Numbered from the stretch's first letter, positions 10,857 to 20,452 are shown. The stretch is DNA of 64,000 nucleotides from Microcyclospora pomicola (GCA_002786065.1 NHNY01000038.1:124001-188000); one strand, 5' to 3'. Program-made: numbers and translations. The notes: generated from the letters alone by a model not told the origin.

Positions 10857-11093
10857 GTAAACATAACTCCAAGGAGCCTCACGAACACTCATTGCATGAT
10901 GAGCCTTACAACGCTACGGGCGGACAGACTGTGCACCCGGAGTTCAGTCACTCATCCAAAGCGAGGCCCTACAAACCTCGTGGGTGGCTGGACGAAGGGT
11001 TGCTTGTTGAGAAAGCGTTACCTGACTTTCAACGAGCATAACACTGCAACTTAGTCTTGTCTTGACGTGTACATGCTGACAATGCATATCTAG
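10857..11093 (+). ncRNA. Array unit with ATGATGA box and hairpins, RNA type unresolved
   Basis: A clean intron-like unit (GTAAAC...GCTGACAATGCATATCTAG). It has ATGATGA at 10896-10902 and CTGA at 11022-11025, about 130 nt apart, which is long for a C/D snoRNA. Inverted repeats are visible: GACTG/CAGTC at 10927-10949 and CGAGG/CCTCG at 10962-10980. An H/ACA-type or unusual C/D RNA is possible. I recognise no target. Confidence 0.4.
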
Positions 11094-11280
11094 GTAAGAA
11101 CAGCTCACAAATCTCCTTGACATGATGAACACTATTCACACTGTTTGAACGGCACTCGTTTTATACAACTTGCGCTTTCATGAACGTACATACACACACT
11201 GAAAATTCTGATATATCCTCGACAACGATTATCTCATTACCAGCTGCTCTGTTTCCCTACCGTCGCTGACTCTTGTACAG
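11094..11280 (+). ncRNA. Array unit with orphan C/D box snoRNA
   Basis: Box C ATGATGA is at 11122-11128, with candidate D boxes CTGA at 11199-11202 and 11208-11211. The 29 nt from 11122 to 11150 are identical to 11319-11347 in the next unit, so the two are duplicates that keep the same C-box-proximal half. The second half differs, and I could not match its guide to rRNA. Confidence 0.6.
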
Positions 11281-11309
11281 GTAAGCTCATGAACGCAGAC
11301 CCATTTCTT

Positions 11310-11412
11310 CTTTTTGCAATGATGAACACTATTCACACTGTTTGAACAGTGCTTACGTACTGTCGTGAACGCATCATACACAAAATCTGATTTAATGAGC
11401 CTGATTGCAAGA
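11310..11412 (+). ncRNA. snR51: C/D box snoRNA, snR51-like (18S Am100 guide)
   Basis: Box C ATGATGA is at 11319-11325 and box D CTGA at 11401-11404. A terminal stem forms between TTTTTGC (11311-11317) and GCAAGAA just after box D, with one G-U pair. The guide 11387-11400 is antisense to GCTCATTAAATCAG of 18S rRNA. The fifth base upstream of box D (11396) faces the A of GGCUCA, which is yeast Am100 and human Am99, guided by snR51 and SNORD57. It lies in the unit 11281-11477 (GTAAGC...GACTAACGATTGATCTCACAG). Confidence 0.82.
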
Positions 11413-11477
11413 AAAGCTCGAAACGTTCCCACAGCCATTATTATTAGTCGTTTCTTGACTAACGATTGATCTCACAG

Positions 11478-11723
11478 GTCAACACCTTCGAACAAGTATT
11501 ACGCCTGCTTGCTGCCACAGTGATTCTCTAATGCTTGCGAATGGTTGTTCCGTATCAGTTTTTGCCTTGTCAGGTACTGATAGTACGACATTGGATGCGG
11601 TATCATCTTGCACCATGAGCTTAGGTTCGTTAGCCATGGGATGCTGGATGTGAAGCGTGCTTTGCGAAGATGTAGCTTTGCACCCATGCTCAGTCTTTTC
11701 CTTGTACGAGATATACATTCAAG
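11478..11723 (+). ncRNA. Weaker part of the array, one or two units
   Basis: It starts directly after a 3' splice site (GTCAAC) and ends ATTCAAG before GTCAGT. A possible internal AG|GT lies at 11573/11574 (GTCAG|GTACTG), which would split it into 96- and 150-nt units. No clear C/D box pair is seen, so it may hold a decayed or H/ACA-type RNA. Confidence 0.35.
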
Positions 11724-11746
11724 GTCAGTCCCCATCATCAAGCACC

Positions 11747-11860
11747 ATCTACATGATGAACAACACTATTATTTCGCTGTGTTCTTTCAGAGATACACAT
11801 CATTGACGACCAAAACCTTGGAGAACTGAACAACTTCCATCCTTTCACGAAACTGATGTT
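11747..11860 (+). ncRNA. Orphan C/D box snoRNA in last array unit
   Basis: Box C ATGATGA is at 11753-11759. D-box candidates CTGA lie at 11826-11829 and 11853-11856. The host unit 11724-11893 ends with an excellent branch and acceptor. AACACTATT just after box C recalls the units at 11122 and 11319, so it may belong to the same snoRNA family. I found no confident rRNA target. Confidence 0.5.
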
Positions 11861-11893
11861 CTTGCGTGATGGGAGCTAACAATCTGCTTGCAG

Positions 11894-12437
11894 TGTCTGA
11901 ACTCCTCTCATTGCATGTTGTGTAGCCAAGCATTGTGGATGATGTCACTTGCACTTGCGCCATGAAGATGAGGCCATTGTGTGTTTTATATTTTGCACTT
12001 GCGCCTCGGCGCTGAGACCATTTTCCTATCATTAGGAAAGTTGATGTTGAGAATCATGGACTGCCGGACCGCCTCTTCGGGTGGTAGACGTGCATACACA
12101 TTCATGTAGGAGCAGGTAGTCAACTTTCCAAGCATAACCTATATGAAGTGGTTTTCAATCATCATTCTCTCGTTCAAGTCCCGTTCGCTTAGTTATACGA
12201 GCTTTGCATATCTATAACGTGGATTCGAGATAACAGACACGGAGGTCAAACATTACATGTACTCAGTACGCAAATATGCTACTCGATGTTGAAGTGCTCC
12301 GTGCTCATATCCAAAGACTCATCCATGCAACCTCAGACACCAAATTAGTATTTTCATACTCCCCTATGTACCATCAGATATCTGCTCCGTAAACCCAGAT
12401 CTCGATCAGCAAGGACCGTACGTCTTCACACCAACGA
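11894..12437. other. Intergenic region after the snoRNA array
   Basis: Presumed last exon of the host transcript and the 3' flank of the LIM gene on the minus strand. No protein gene is supported. TTGCACTTGCGCC occurs twice (near 11949 and 11994). Confidence 0.35.
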
Positions 12438-15052
12438 CTATGCCTTCAACCTCCTCTCTTCGCACCGTACACAGACAGGATCCTGAGCTTCGCCGCGAAG
12501 GAAGTATCGTCCATCGTGGAAGTCGCCGTTACATTCCTGTCGTGGGCAACCACAGCGGTCAGCTTTGGTCATCCATGTTATAAAAGAAATCGTTCAAACT
12601 TACCATACAGACGAAGCACTTATCATGCCACTCCGCGCCCAGCGCTTTGATGACCACGTCCGTGACGGGTTTCCGACACTTGCGACATTTGGCGCTGTAT
12701 CGATTCGTGTGGCAGCCGACACACCACGCGTAGCCGTCCTTCTCCACAAACGGCGTCTTCGAGTCGAAGGGGTCGCCACATTGCGCGCAGAAGAAGTGGC
12801 CGGCGTGCCACTCGGCGCCGCAGGCGACAATCACTTCGCCTTCGATCGGGGTCTTGCAGGACTTGCACCGCGGCGAGAAGTGTTCGTGGAAGTCGAGGTG
12901 GCAGTAGAAGCGAGGGGACGGGTCGTCGGGGACTGTGTCTGATTGCTCGGCACGGGCGAGGCGGTGGGGTTCGGGTTCGGGGTAGAAGGCGACGAGCTCG
13001 AGGTTCGTCGAGCAGGCGTGGCAGACGAAGCACGAGGGGTGGAAGCGTGAGCCGCCGGCGCTGAGGACACGGCCTGCGATGGGCAGGGCGCAGGACGCGC
13101 AGAGGATGCTCGAGTGCTGGATGGACGGCGTGAAGTGTGGCGTGGATCGAGGTAGTGGCGAGGATGCTGAGTGTTGTGGTAGTGGTCTAGCAGGTACGGG
13201 GAGTGGACGTGCTGTCGTACAATCGTCATTTCTCGTTGGTGGATGGTCCGCACTCGATCTTTCGATCGATGGTGCGTCAACACTGATGCTGGGTATGCTG
13301 ATCTTGGTCTGATTGACTGCAGGATCTTCTGGTAGGACGATCGTTGGGATTGATGGGGCATCTTCCAGGACATTGATCGTCGGAGTAGGGAAGGAAGGCT
13401 GTTTGCTTGCTGAGAGCAGCGGTGTCACTCTTCGACTTGGCTCCGGACTCCGCTTCGTAGGCTCGGCAGGTAAACCTGAAGGAGTCTTTGCCTTCTGTCG
13501 CAAAGATCCAGACTCGCTCGTGGGAAGCAGAGGGGCGGATTGCGACTCTTCCAAGAAGATCTCTCTGCGTTGCTTGAAGCTGACGATTGGTCTACCGGGC
13601 TTATCGCTAACGACCGTGGGCTGTGGTAAGTTTGGACTTCTATCCCTACGCTGCTTGCTGGTCGCCGCTCGTATGTCGTCGCTTCGAATGTCTTTTCCAT
13701 GCTTCGTTGGCGTACCTTCTGCGTCGGTGTTGTTCTCTGCATGATCCTCTGCTGGCGGAGCTGATGGCGATCGCTCATTCGACGTGTAAAACGGATTGCG
13801 TGATTGCGAAGGAGGATTTCTCTGAATCTCAATCCGGTTGTGCCGGGCGACTGGCAGTTGCGGCGCTGAGTTAGAACGCTCCAGCACATCTTGCTGCAGT
13901 CGTACTCGCGCAAAAGGATTCTTCCGAATATGCGCCGGCTGAGCTGGCACTGCGGCTGGCTTGACTTCTGCTGCATGGAACATCACAGGCGGAATCATGG
14001 CAGTTGGAGATCCTTCCTGGGGATCTTCCCAAATACGGTCATTGGGATGCATGAACATCTTCTTGTCACCGCTCATGATGCGCTTACTCCCGCCGCTTGT
14101 CCGGCGGTGAGCTATGGCGATATCTGTGGCAACGGCTTCTGCTAGCCCACCATAACTCTTACCAGATGGGGTTCTCCGTTTCTGAATCTGGATGCCATCT
14201 GCTCCTACGTTCGCCTTGGGTATACTGTTCATGCTCACCCTTTTGCCGATAGTATGTTCACTTGGCACGCTCGTCACATCGTCCTTCAGAAGTAGACTTT
14301 GCCTCTTCGAAGCATAATTTCTTTCGTAGCTTCCCTTGCGTAGATGCGATCGATAGTTCCGCTTCACCAGATCCGGGTTGGCATAAGGAGCTTCAGCACG
14401 GGAGCTTGCAGCCTCAGGATGTCTGTGTTTCCAGACAAGCTCGGCGGCTTCGTCCTGTGCGTTCTTGTACAGCTCCTTCTCCTTCTCATGGTCCATGTCT
14501 TCAAGAGCCATACGTATGGACTTCGCCTCCTGTTTCTCCATCCATCGTGTGCCACTTTCAACATACGGTATACTTGGTACGGCTCTCAAGACTGGTATGA
14601 CCTCATCATGAGCAGGCTCTGGGTCTGCAGATATCGTCGCGGAGGGTGACCGTATCACTGGTCGTCCAACGAAAGGGCTTGTTGACCTTGAAATGGAGTG
14701 CGGACGAGCGGCTGAGTCTTTGTGATGCGCCATGAGTGGCATGCTGTTACTGTAATTGAGACTGGGTCTGCCATCCTTCTCAGGCTCGGGCACAGCTTGA
14801 TCGATATCGGTCTCTGAGCGTTTGAGCCTCGTGAACCTGGATACTGGTGGGGGCCGCGATCCAGAAGGCCGACCAGCTCGTCCAGATCGAAGGTCGGAAA
14901 GGTAGTGAGCTGCAAATGTTCGTGGTCAGCGCATTCCACGCTCGTTTCAACTCGTGCAGTGGGAATTGAAAGTCAGATAGTAGATGCTTACATTTCTGCT
15001 CGTCTGACATATACGTAGGACCAGGAAGCGAAGTCTCCTTACTCTTCAGCAT
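12438..15052 (-). CDS. Three-LIM-domain protein, paxillin-like (Pxl1 type)
   Basis: An 821-residue protein with a long disordered Ser/Pro-rich N-terminal part and three C-terminal LIM zinc fingers. The fingers begin with CASC (about residue 622), CKSC and CRKC; the last ends CFVCMECNGDFHDGRYF...CVRCEERR. Fungal LIM proteins of this layout, such as fission yeast Pxl1, act at the cell cortex and cytokinetic ring with Rho/actin regulators, so this role is inferred. Three exons on the minus strand: 14992-15052 (MLKSKETSLPGPTYMSDEQK), 12604-14909 and 12438-12536. Introns are 82 nt (GTAAGC...TTTGCAG) and 67 nt (GTAAGT...GACAG). The last exon completes the third LIM domain, which otherwise would be cut after CFVCM. 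It is divergent from Vps25 with 417 bp between the starts. Confidence 0.88.
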
Positions 15053-15469
15053 GTTGATCGAGACTGAAGAGGTATTGAATTGAGGTTGATCGAGTGACCT
15101 AGAGAAGTGCGTATGGCATTGACTGCACACGAAGATCTGCCTGGTATGTAAATTGAAACACAAGCCTGCAGATTGGCTACTACGCCTCGAACAAAAAACA
15201 CGATGGCGTCTTCGAACAATGAACGGCTGTGTCGACGACCAATGCTCACCATGTCTCAAGTAGGTGAAGTCCAGATTTGGTGCGATCGTGCGGCTCTGCT
15301 CTTGTGTTTACTCGGACTGCCCCACAACGTTGCTACGAGGCGATTATCTTATCTGATCGCCATGATCACATCCCCGCGATCCCCGCAAGCTGGGTGACCC
15401 ATGCAGGTACTACATGTGCTCATGTGCATGAACTGGACTGGATCTTGACATCGCACTCCACCCTCCATC
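15053..15469. promoter_or_regulatory. Shared promoter region of LIM gene and Vps25
   Basis: A 417-bp gap between two divergent start codons. No defined regulatory site is recognised. Confidence 0.4.
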
Positions 15470-16090
15470 ATGACATCGATAGCCTCGCAACTGACCGGTA
15501 CCACTCTGCACTCATCTTCGGCATCGCCCCACCCAGCAGCAGTCACCAGCTACCAGAAACCAGCCTACACGACCTTCCCCGCCTTCTACACTCTGCAACC
15601 GAATCTCACGACGCGCGCCCGCCAGCTCGAGCTCTGGTCCGCCTTCATCACCTACCACTGCCGCTGGCACAAGCTCTTCAAGCTCTCCGTCACCTCGCCG
15701 CCGCCGCAGCTGACGAGCACTCCCTCGCCTCCGCGAGCGCTCAAGCCCGCCGACTTCCGGCTCATCCTCGACCACCTCAGCACCGCCGCGGGCGGCAACG
15801 TGGTGGAGTGGCTGCCGCCGGGATCCAGAGGCGAGCAGGCGACGACGTGCTGGGTGTGGTGGCGCAGTACGACGGAGTGGGCGGAGCGGGTGTACGAGTG
15901 GGTGGACGGCACGGGGCAGAAAGGCGCGGTGTTGACGGTGTATGAGCTGCGCGAGAGTGATGCGGTCCGAGGGCAGGAATGGCGCGAGATGGACGAAGAG
16001 ATGTTTCGCAAAGTGTTGAATGTGCTGGTGAAACGAGGCAAGGCGCAAGTGTTTGGTGCTGATGAGGGAAGTGGAGTGAAATTCTTCTGA
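15470..16090 (+). CDS. VPS25: ESCRT-II subunit Vps25
   Basis: A 206-residue protein matching Vps25, the winged-helix ESCRT-II subunit that recruits ESCRT-III (Vps20) during multivesicular-body sorting of ubiquitinated membrane proteins. Family features include FPAFYTLQPNLTTRARQLELW, then a TYHCRWHKLF segment (first winged helix), a second half with AERVYEWVDGTGQKGAVLTVYEL and EMDEEMFRKVLNVLVKRGKA, and the typical C-terminal GVKFF. Length and ending match the family (about 175-210 aa). A single exon suffices and the start is the only suitable ATG. A proline-rich insert lies between the two halves. It is convergent with the Rtt107-like gene. Confidence 0.93.
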   Translation: MTSIASQLTGTTLHSSSASPHPAAVTSYQKPAYTTFPAFYTLQPNLTTRARQLELWSAFITYHCRWHKLFKLSVTSPPPQLTSTPSPPRALKPADFRLILDHLSTAAGGNVVEWLPPGSRGEQATTCWVWWRSTTEWAERVYEWVDGTGQKGAVLTVYELRESDAVRGQEWREMDEEMFRKVLNVLVKRGKAQVFGADEGSGVKFF

Positions 16091-16357
16091 GGCATCTCGG
16101 GGATATACGCATGTCTTTCGGATCTTGGGCGACCGGCTGGTCTGAAAGACAGTCTATGGTCAACATTCATCTGGAATGGACTATACAAAACCGGACCACT
16201 CGAACTATGCATGACTACATACCGACGTGAGGTACCCGCAATTCAACCGGACAAGCATAAGCACCACGGAGACACTGGGATTCAAGATGCAACGACCCAA
16301 CAATACTATGCTATGCTGCGCTATAAGCCCGTCATAAAATCATGTTCAGAAACCACA

Positions 16358-19003
16358 TCAAGCACCGACTTGCAGATCCCACATCGGCTGGAAAGTCACC
16401 TCCTGGCTCATGGCGAGATTCAGCAACCAGTTGGAAGATAGGATCCGCGGCTTCAGGCCTGCTTTCACAGCCTGATCGTGAAAGACTTTTCGAAGCTTCA
16501 CCTCCTCTAGAGAGTCGCCACATACCAAATATGCATGCTCGTCGCCATCCACACCCTTGTGGATCACCATGCCCGTTCGGCCAGCCCACAGATATGCCGA
16601 ACCGCCATTGACATCTATGATCTCCTTGTAGGTCTCGAAACCGCCCGACAGACCCTTGGTAACGTAGATATGCCAACCCAGCAGAAGTTCGTGCCGATTC
16701 TTCTCTGCACGTTTCAGGCTGTCCTTGAGCTTGAAGCCGAACTTCTCCTCCGCTTCCCGGTCGAGAAGCATGCTCGGATTTTCTTTCAGCTTATTCTTTG
16801 CGAGCGCCGAGTCGAGGTAATCTGTGCCTACCACCAAAGGCGCCGAGGAAAGAGCACAGACGAATTTGCGCGTCCGCAAGATCTTCGGAGCAACAAGAAT
16901 ATCGACATCCATCGGATCTGTAGTAACCTGCACGCCCAGTTGTCTGAGCTTTGTTGTATCTGCCGATTCTACATTGGTTTTGTTCACCCATTTCTGGTAA
17001 CCCGACACCATCATCTTACAGGTGACTGGGGGGACGATATATTTGGCTTTCTTGCCTGGCTTTTGGGCTTGGGGTTGCGTCTCTCCATCGCTAAGATCGC
17101 TCCTGACAGCAGTGGCATCGTATGTCATCTCGTCGCTTTTGCGCTTCTTGCGTGACGGTGGCGCAGGCGATGAAACAAACTCGTCTTGATGGCTTGACAG
17201 TCGTCCACCATGTGTGACACCACCCTTTCGCTTCATTTCCCTCTGAAAGTTTGCGATATCGCCGGCTTGATCATGTAGCTTGTCGAGTGCCTTTGCTTTC
17301 GAAGCCCGTCCACTACTCATCCACTGTACACTCTCGTTCTCTTTCTCATCGTCCTTTGTGATTCTGGGGGTAGCAGTAGCTGACTTCTTTGGCCTCCCTC
17401 TGGGCTTTTTGTTCGACGGTTGCTCAGGCTCCACATCTTCAAATTCCTCATCATGCTCAACAGTAGGACCAACTGGTGTCGGTGTCGTGTCTCGTGTCGT
17501 TTGAATGCTCCGTTCCCTCGCTACCTGAGGAATCGTTTTTCGAGGGGATGGTCTGGCACTTGTCTTTGCTTGAATCTGTGGCGAGGGGACGTGGACTGAC
17601 TTCTGCGGAGATTCCTGGGTCTTCGGAAAGTAAAGCTTTTCAATCTTCTTCATATCCAACGCTGTTTGACCAACGATCTCGCTCAGATTCGTCCGGTGCG
17701 GAAATTCACTGAAGCGAGGGTTGGTAAGGGTCTGCACGGCACATTTCGCGTAGCTTTCCTCAAGCCACATGTGGTTAATGATGTTGATGTTCCATTCTTG
17801 CGCAGCCTCGCATTTCTCACTGTGGGTGTGAGCGACGATGAGATGGGTGTTGTCCTGTTTCATGGTCTTCGTGAACTCTGCACCGCAGTACTTGATCAGG
17901 TTCTCCAGATATATCCGAGCATCACCCACGTAATTTGAAATGCTGATCTTCATGTTTTCGAACCCTTGCAGACCTTCTCGAGGGACTGGGTAGTGAAGAA
18001 GTTTCCGCAGTGGATTCGTATATCGGTTCTGGTTGATTACATGGTAGAGCCATGACAGGGTGGCCACCTCTTTCTTCGCGCGAGATGCGGCAGTGTACTC
18101 GGCACCATCTCGATAATGGCCGATATATATATCGCAGGCGTCCACATAGTCAGTGGCAACGCCATCTCCTTGCAGGATGATCTGCGTCAATGTCTCCTTT
18201 AGATGCGGCGACAAATTGAGGTCGCTACCAAGCATGACAGCTCTGCCTTTGAAAACATTGAGATCCTTCCGAAGCTGCGCAGGAGATGTGACAGGACTTG
18301 CTGAAGGCGGCGTCGGAATAGGCATGCCGTCCACGGTCGCAGACGTAGCACCTACAACATGTGGCGAGGGTCCTGGACGTGGAGCAGTCGTGAGGCTCCT
18401 CTGCAATATCTCCGCATCAGGCAGCAAGTATGGACGCTCATTGATCTTCTTGCCCAGCTTCAAACAGTCGTCGAACCAATGCGGGAGGACGATCTTGCAA
18501 TCCAACTTCTTCTCTTGCGCAATCCGGCATTTCTCGTTCGCCAGATCCGTGGTGACGATATGTGTAACCAGCCGAGTCAATGGTCCGCTATGCAGTCCTC
18601 CCATCGCCAGCACGCCTCCAATGATAGCTTCGCCGTCGTACTCAGGAAGCGTTCCGATCGACACCACCACATCCTGGAAGAACTGGCTTGGGTCAGGCGA
18701 ATGCTGCCGCGACGAGACGATCTTGCCTTTATGGATGCACTGCACGATCCAGGATGGCTTGACCACCGGGATCCCGATGTCGATCGCCCGGCTGTACTCC
18801 AAGAAGTCGATGTGGTCGGAGATGATGTGCGAGCATGCCTCCAGGTCGGGGATCCGGTGCTCAGGTGCCAGGACACATTCGGCGCCATGCTGGTGCAGCG
18901 TCGCGATCATCCGCTGTATCGCGGCATCCTGGTCGGCGCTGCTGGGGATGTATGCGAAGCGCAAGCTGTCGAACAGAAGCTCGGGCTCCTGGCATTCTGC
19001 CAT
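16358..19003 (-). CDS. Multi-BRCT DNA damage scaffold, Rtt107/Brc1 family
   Basis: An 881-residue, single-exon protein. Four N-terminal BRCT modules are visible: about residues 8-100 (FAYIPSSADQ...PSWIVQC), 105-200, 245-335 (FKGRAVMLGSDLNLSP...LSWLYHVI) and 350-430 (MKISISNYVGDARIYLENLI...HMWLEESY). A basic, acidic and Ser-rich linker follows (GRPKKSATATPR). The C-terminal BRCT pair spans about 650-881, with a final LSSNWLLNLAMSQEVTF. This 4+2 layout is that of yeast Rtt107 and fission yeast Brc1, replication-stress scaffolds whose last pair binds phosphorylated H2A. The role is inferred from architecture. No intron is needed. Confidence 0.85.
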   Translation of the reverse strand: MAECQEPELLFDSLRFAYIPSSADQDAAIQRMIATLHQHGAECVLAPEHRIPDLEACSHIISDHIDFLEYSRAIDIGIPVVKPSWIVQCIHKGKIVSSRQHSPDPSQFFQDVVVSIGTLPEYDGEAIIGGVLAMGGLHSGPLTRLVTHIVTTDLANEKCRIAQEKKLDCKIVLPHWFDDCLKLGKKINERPYLLPDAEILQRSLTTAPRPGPSPHVVGATSATVDGMPIPTPPSASPVTSPAQLRKDLNVFKGRAVMLGSDLNLSPHLKETLTQIILQGDGVATDYVDACDIYIGHYRDGAEYTAASRAKKEVATLSWLYHVINQNRYTNPLRKLLHYPVPREGLQGFENMKISISNYVGDARIYLENLIKYCGAEFTKTMKQDNTHLIVAHTHSEKCEAAQEWNINIINHMWLEESYAKCAVQTLTNPRFSEFPHRTNLSEIVGQTALDMKKIEKLYFPKTQESPQKSVHVPSPQIQAKTSARPSPRKTIPQVARERSIQTTRDTTPTPVGPTVEHDEEFEDVEPEQPSNKKPRGRPKKSATATPRITKDDEKENESVQWMSSGRASKAKALDKLHDQAGDIANFQREMKRKGGVTHGGRLSSHQDEFVSSPAPPSRKKRKSDEMTYDATAVRSDLSDGETQPQAQKPGKKAKYIVPPVTCKMMVSGYQKWVNKTNVESADTTKLRQLGVQVTTDPMDVDILVAPKILRTRKFVCALSSAPLVVGTDYLDSALAKNKLKENPSMLLDREAEEKFGFKLKDSLKRAEKNRHELLLGWHIYVTKGLSGGFETYKEIIDVNGGSAYLWAGRTGMVIHKGVDGDEHAYLVCGDSLEEVKLRKVFHDQAVKAGLKPRILSSNWLLNLAMSQEVTFQPMWDLQVGA

Positions 19004-19516
19004 GGTGTGTCACATGTACAGAGAGGTTGTCGAGGCGAAGAGCGATGAAGATATGGCTTGGGGAGTGTTTTTGTGAGTCGCGTATAGTGTTTCGCGTGGC
19101 CAGGCACGACCGATGCGCGCTAGGACGGCATATCACGTGGGACGTGCTACCAGATTTGGGTGGCGACGATCCAACTAACGATCACGCTGCGATCGTCCAG
19201 AATGAGTTCCCCAAGGTGATCCGCATAATCTTCAACTTCGTATGGCCATCGACTTCTTCGTCGAAATGTTACATAGATTGGAAGTGGTACATAAAAAATA
19301 GTCCGACTTTACCAATTCGACATGTCTACAAGGTAAGGCAGAGAGGTAACCACTTCGGCAAGTTACCGCTGTAAGTCTAAACGCTCAATGCACTATGCGT
19401 TTGTTGCGATCAAAAGGTGTGGCTTTCGATCATTTCTATCATTACGCCAGATGGTCTAATTTGAGCTTCGGCAAGACCCTACGGGCCACGTTTACGCCCA
19501 TTTCATATCCTCTTGC
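19004..19516. other. Intergenic region, Rtt107-like promoter and NmrA-like 3' end
   Basis: No gene or structured RNA is recognised. The sequence is moderately AT-rich around 19220-19340. Confidence 0.4.
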
Positions 19517-20452
19517 TCATGCAAAAACAGTAGGCTCTGCATTAAGATAGTCCTCCATCGTAGAGAGCTTACCACGAGCATTCTCTTGAGCCCATTTGAT
19601 CTTGCCCTCGGTATCCTCGCCATAGAATCCGAACTCACGCATGCAGGCGAAAGACTCCAGGAACTCATCCTGCGCATAAGGAAGAGAGTCGCAGAATTCT
19701 TGCTCCGACAGCTGCTTGTAAGTCACCTTTTTGCCGGTGACCTTGGAGATCGTGGCTACCACATCTCCCGTAGATTGGTAGAACGACGCCGCACAGAACG
19801 TCTTGCCCTCGTACTTGTCCGGCTCAGCGAGGATGGCGCCAACGAACTTGCCGGTGTCTGCGACGATGTCAATGTACGGCATTTTCTCGTCCATGTGGAT
19901 AGCTTGCGCCAGGTACCAGGAGCCGTCGGCGGCTCTCTGAGGAGCCATGAGCGGCTGGTTCTTGAAGTTCTGCAAGAAGAAGCCAGGCATGTAAAAGACG
20001 CTCCTGACGGGCAGACTGCGGATATATCGCTCGATCTTGACTTTGCCTTCGTAGTGTGATATTTTGGTGTATTTGCCGCCCGAAATCTCCGTGGCCGCGG
20101 GCAGGGTGCTGAAGATGATGTACTGTGCACCCTTTGCGACAGCGGCGTCGGCGATCGCCTGACCGGCCAGAAATTCATCTTCCACGGCGGTAGGACTGAA
20201 GGTTGGGTTCGTCATGGCGAACACAGTGTGTGCTCCATCGAGAGCTTTCTCCAGCGACACACGGTCGGCAGTATCTCCCTGCACCAGCTCGACTTTCTTC
20301 TGGCTCAGCTGCTGGGCACTCTTCGAGTTAACATCGCGAGTGATGGCACGGACCTGATACTCCTTGGAGAGCTCTGGGTCATTCAAGACGAAGTCAATGA
20401 TCGATCCGCCTTGTTGCCCGGTGGCACCAAAGACAGCGAGGACTTTGGCCAT
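19517..20452 (-). CDS. NmrA-like NAD(P)-binding protein
   Basis: A 311-residue Rossmann-fold protein of the atypical short-chain dehydrogenase/NmrA-like class. The dinucleotide-binding motif GATGQQGGS is at residues 9-17, preceded by MAKVLAVF. VRAITRD, VELVQGD and FSTLPAAT follow typical positions of the fold. NmrA relatives are NADP sensors or transcriptional co-regulators; others are reductases, and substrate cannot be told from sequence. The ATG at 20452 puts the Rossmann motif near the N terminus; upstream in-frame sequence is not family-like. Single exon. Confidence 0.88.
   Translation of the reverse strand: MAKVLAVFGATGQQGGSIIDFVLNDPELSKEYQVRAITRDVNSKSAQQLSQKKVELVQGDTADRVSLEKALDGAHTVFAMTNPTFSPTAVEDEFLAGQAIADAAVAKGAQYIIFSTLPAATEISGGKYTKISHYEGKVKIERYIRSLPVRSVFYMPGFFLQNFKNQPLMAPQRAADGSWYLAQAIHMDEKMPYIDIVADTGKFVGAILAEPDKYEGKTFCAASFYQSTGDVVATISKVTGKKVTYKQLSEQEFCDSLPYAQDEFLESFACMREFGFYGEDTEGKIKWAQENARGKLSTMEDYLNAEPTVFA

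Larger units (their letters stand above)
10358..11893 (+). ncRNA. Intronic snoRNA host array: tandem intron-like units with no exons between them
   Basis: A series of units each begins with a 5' splice site and ends with a branch motif and AG. At four places the AG is followed at once by GT: 10666/10667 (CCAAAG|GTAAGC), 10856/10857 (CATAG|GTAAAC), 11093/11094 (TCTAG|GTAAGA) and 11280/11281 (TACAG|GTAAGC). A fifth, 11477/11478, is CACAG|GTCAAC. Branch motifs CTGAC or CTAAC lie 14-27 nt upstream of these AGs. The first unit is 10358-10537 (GTATGT...GCTGACAAGAACAACAG) and the last 11724-11893 (GTCAGT...GAGCTAACAATCTGCTTGCAG). Several units carry RTGATGA and CTGA boxes placed as in C/D snoRNAs, three with antisense to 18S rRNA. 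Non-coding hosts of intronic snoRNAs are known in filamentous fungi; the zero-length exons are what is odd here. No conserved protein is encoded. Confidence 0.75.

Noticed and set aside
10838-11041. 67-codon open frame inside the snoRNA array
   Set aside because: It crosses an AG|GT junction of the array and resembles no protein; structured RNA explains the region better.
10358-11893. Introner-like element or plain satellite array
   Set aside because: Units share little sequence apart from splice signals and one 29-nt block, and they carry distinct snoRNA guides, so a host array with intronic snoRNAs fits better.
15652-16212. 186-codon antisense frame over Vps25
   Set aside because: Shadow of the Vps25 coding sequence.
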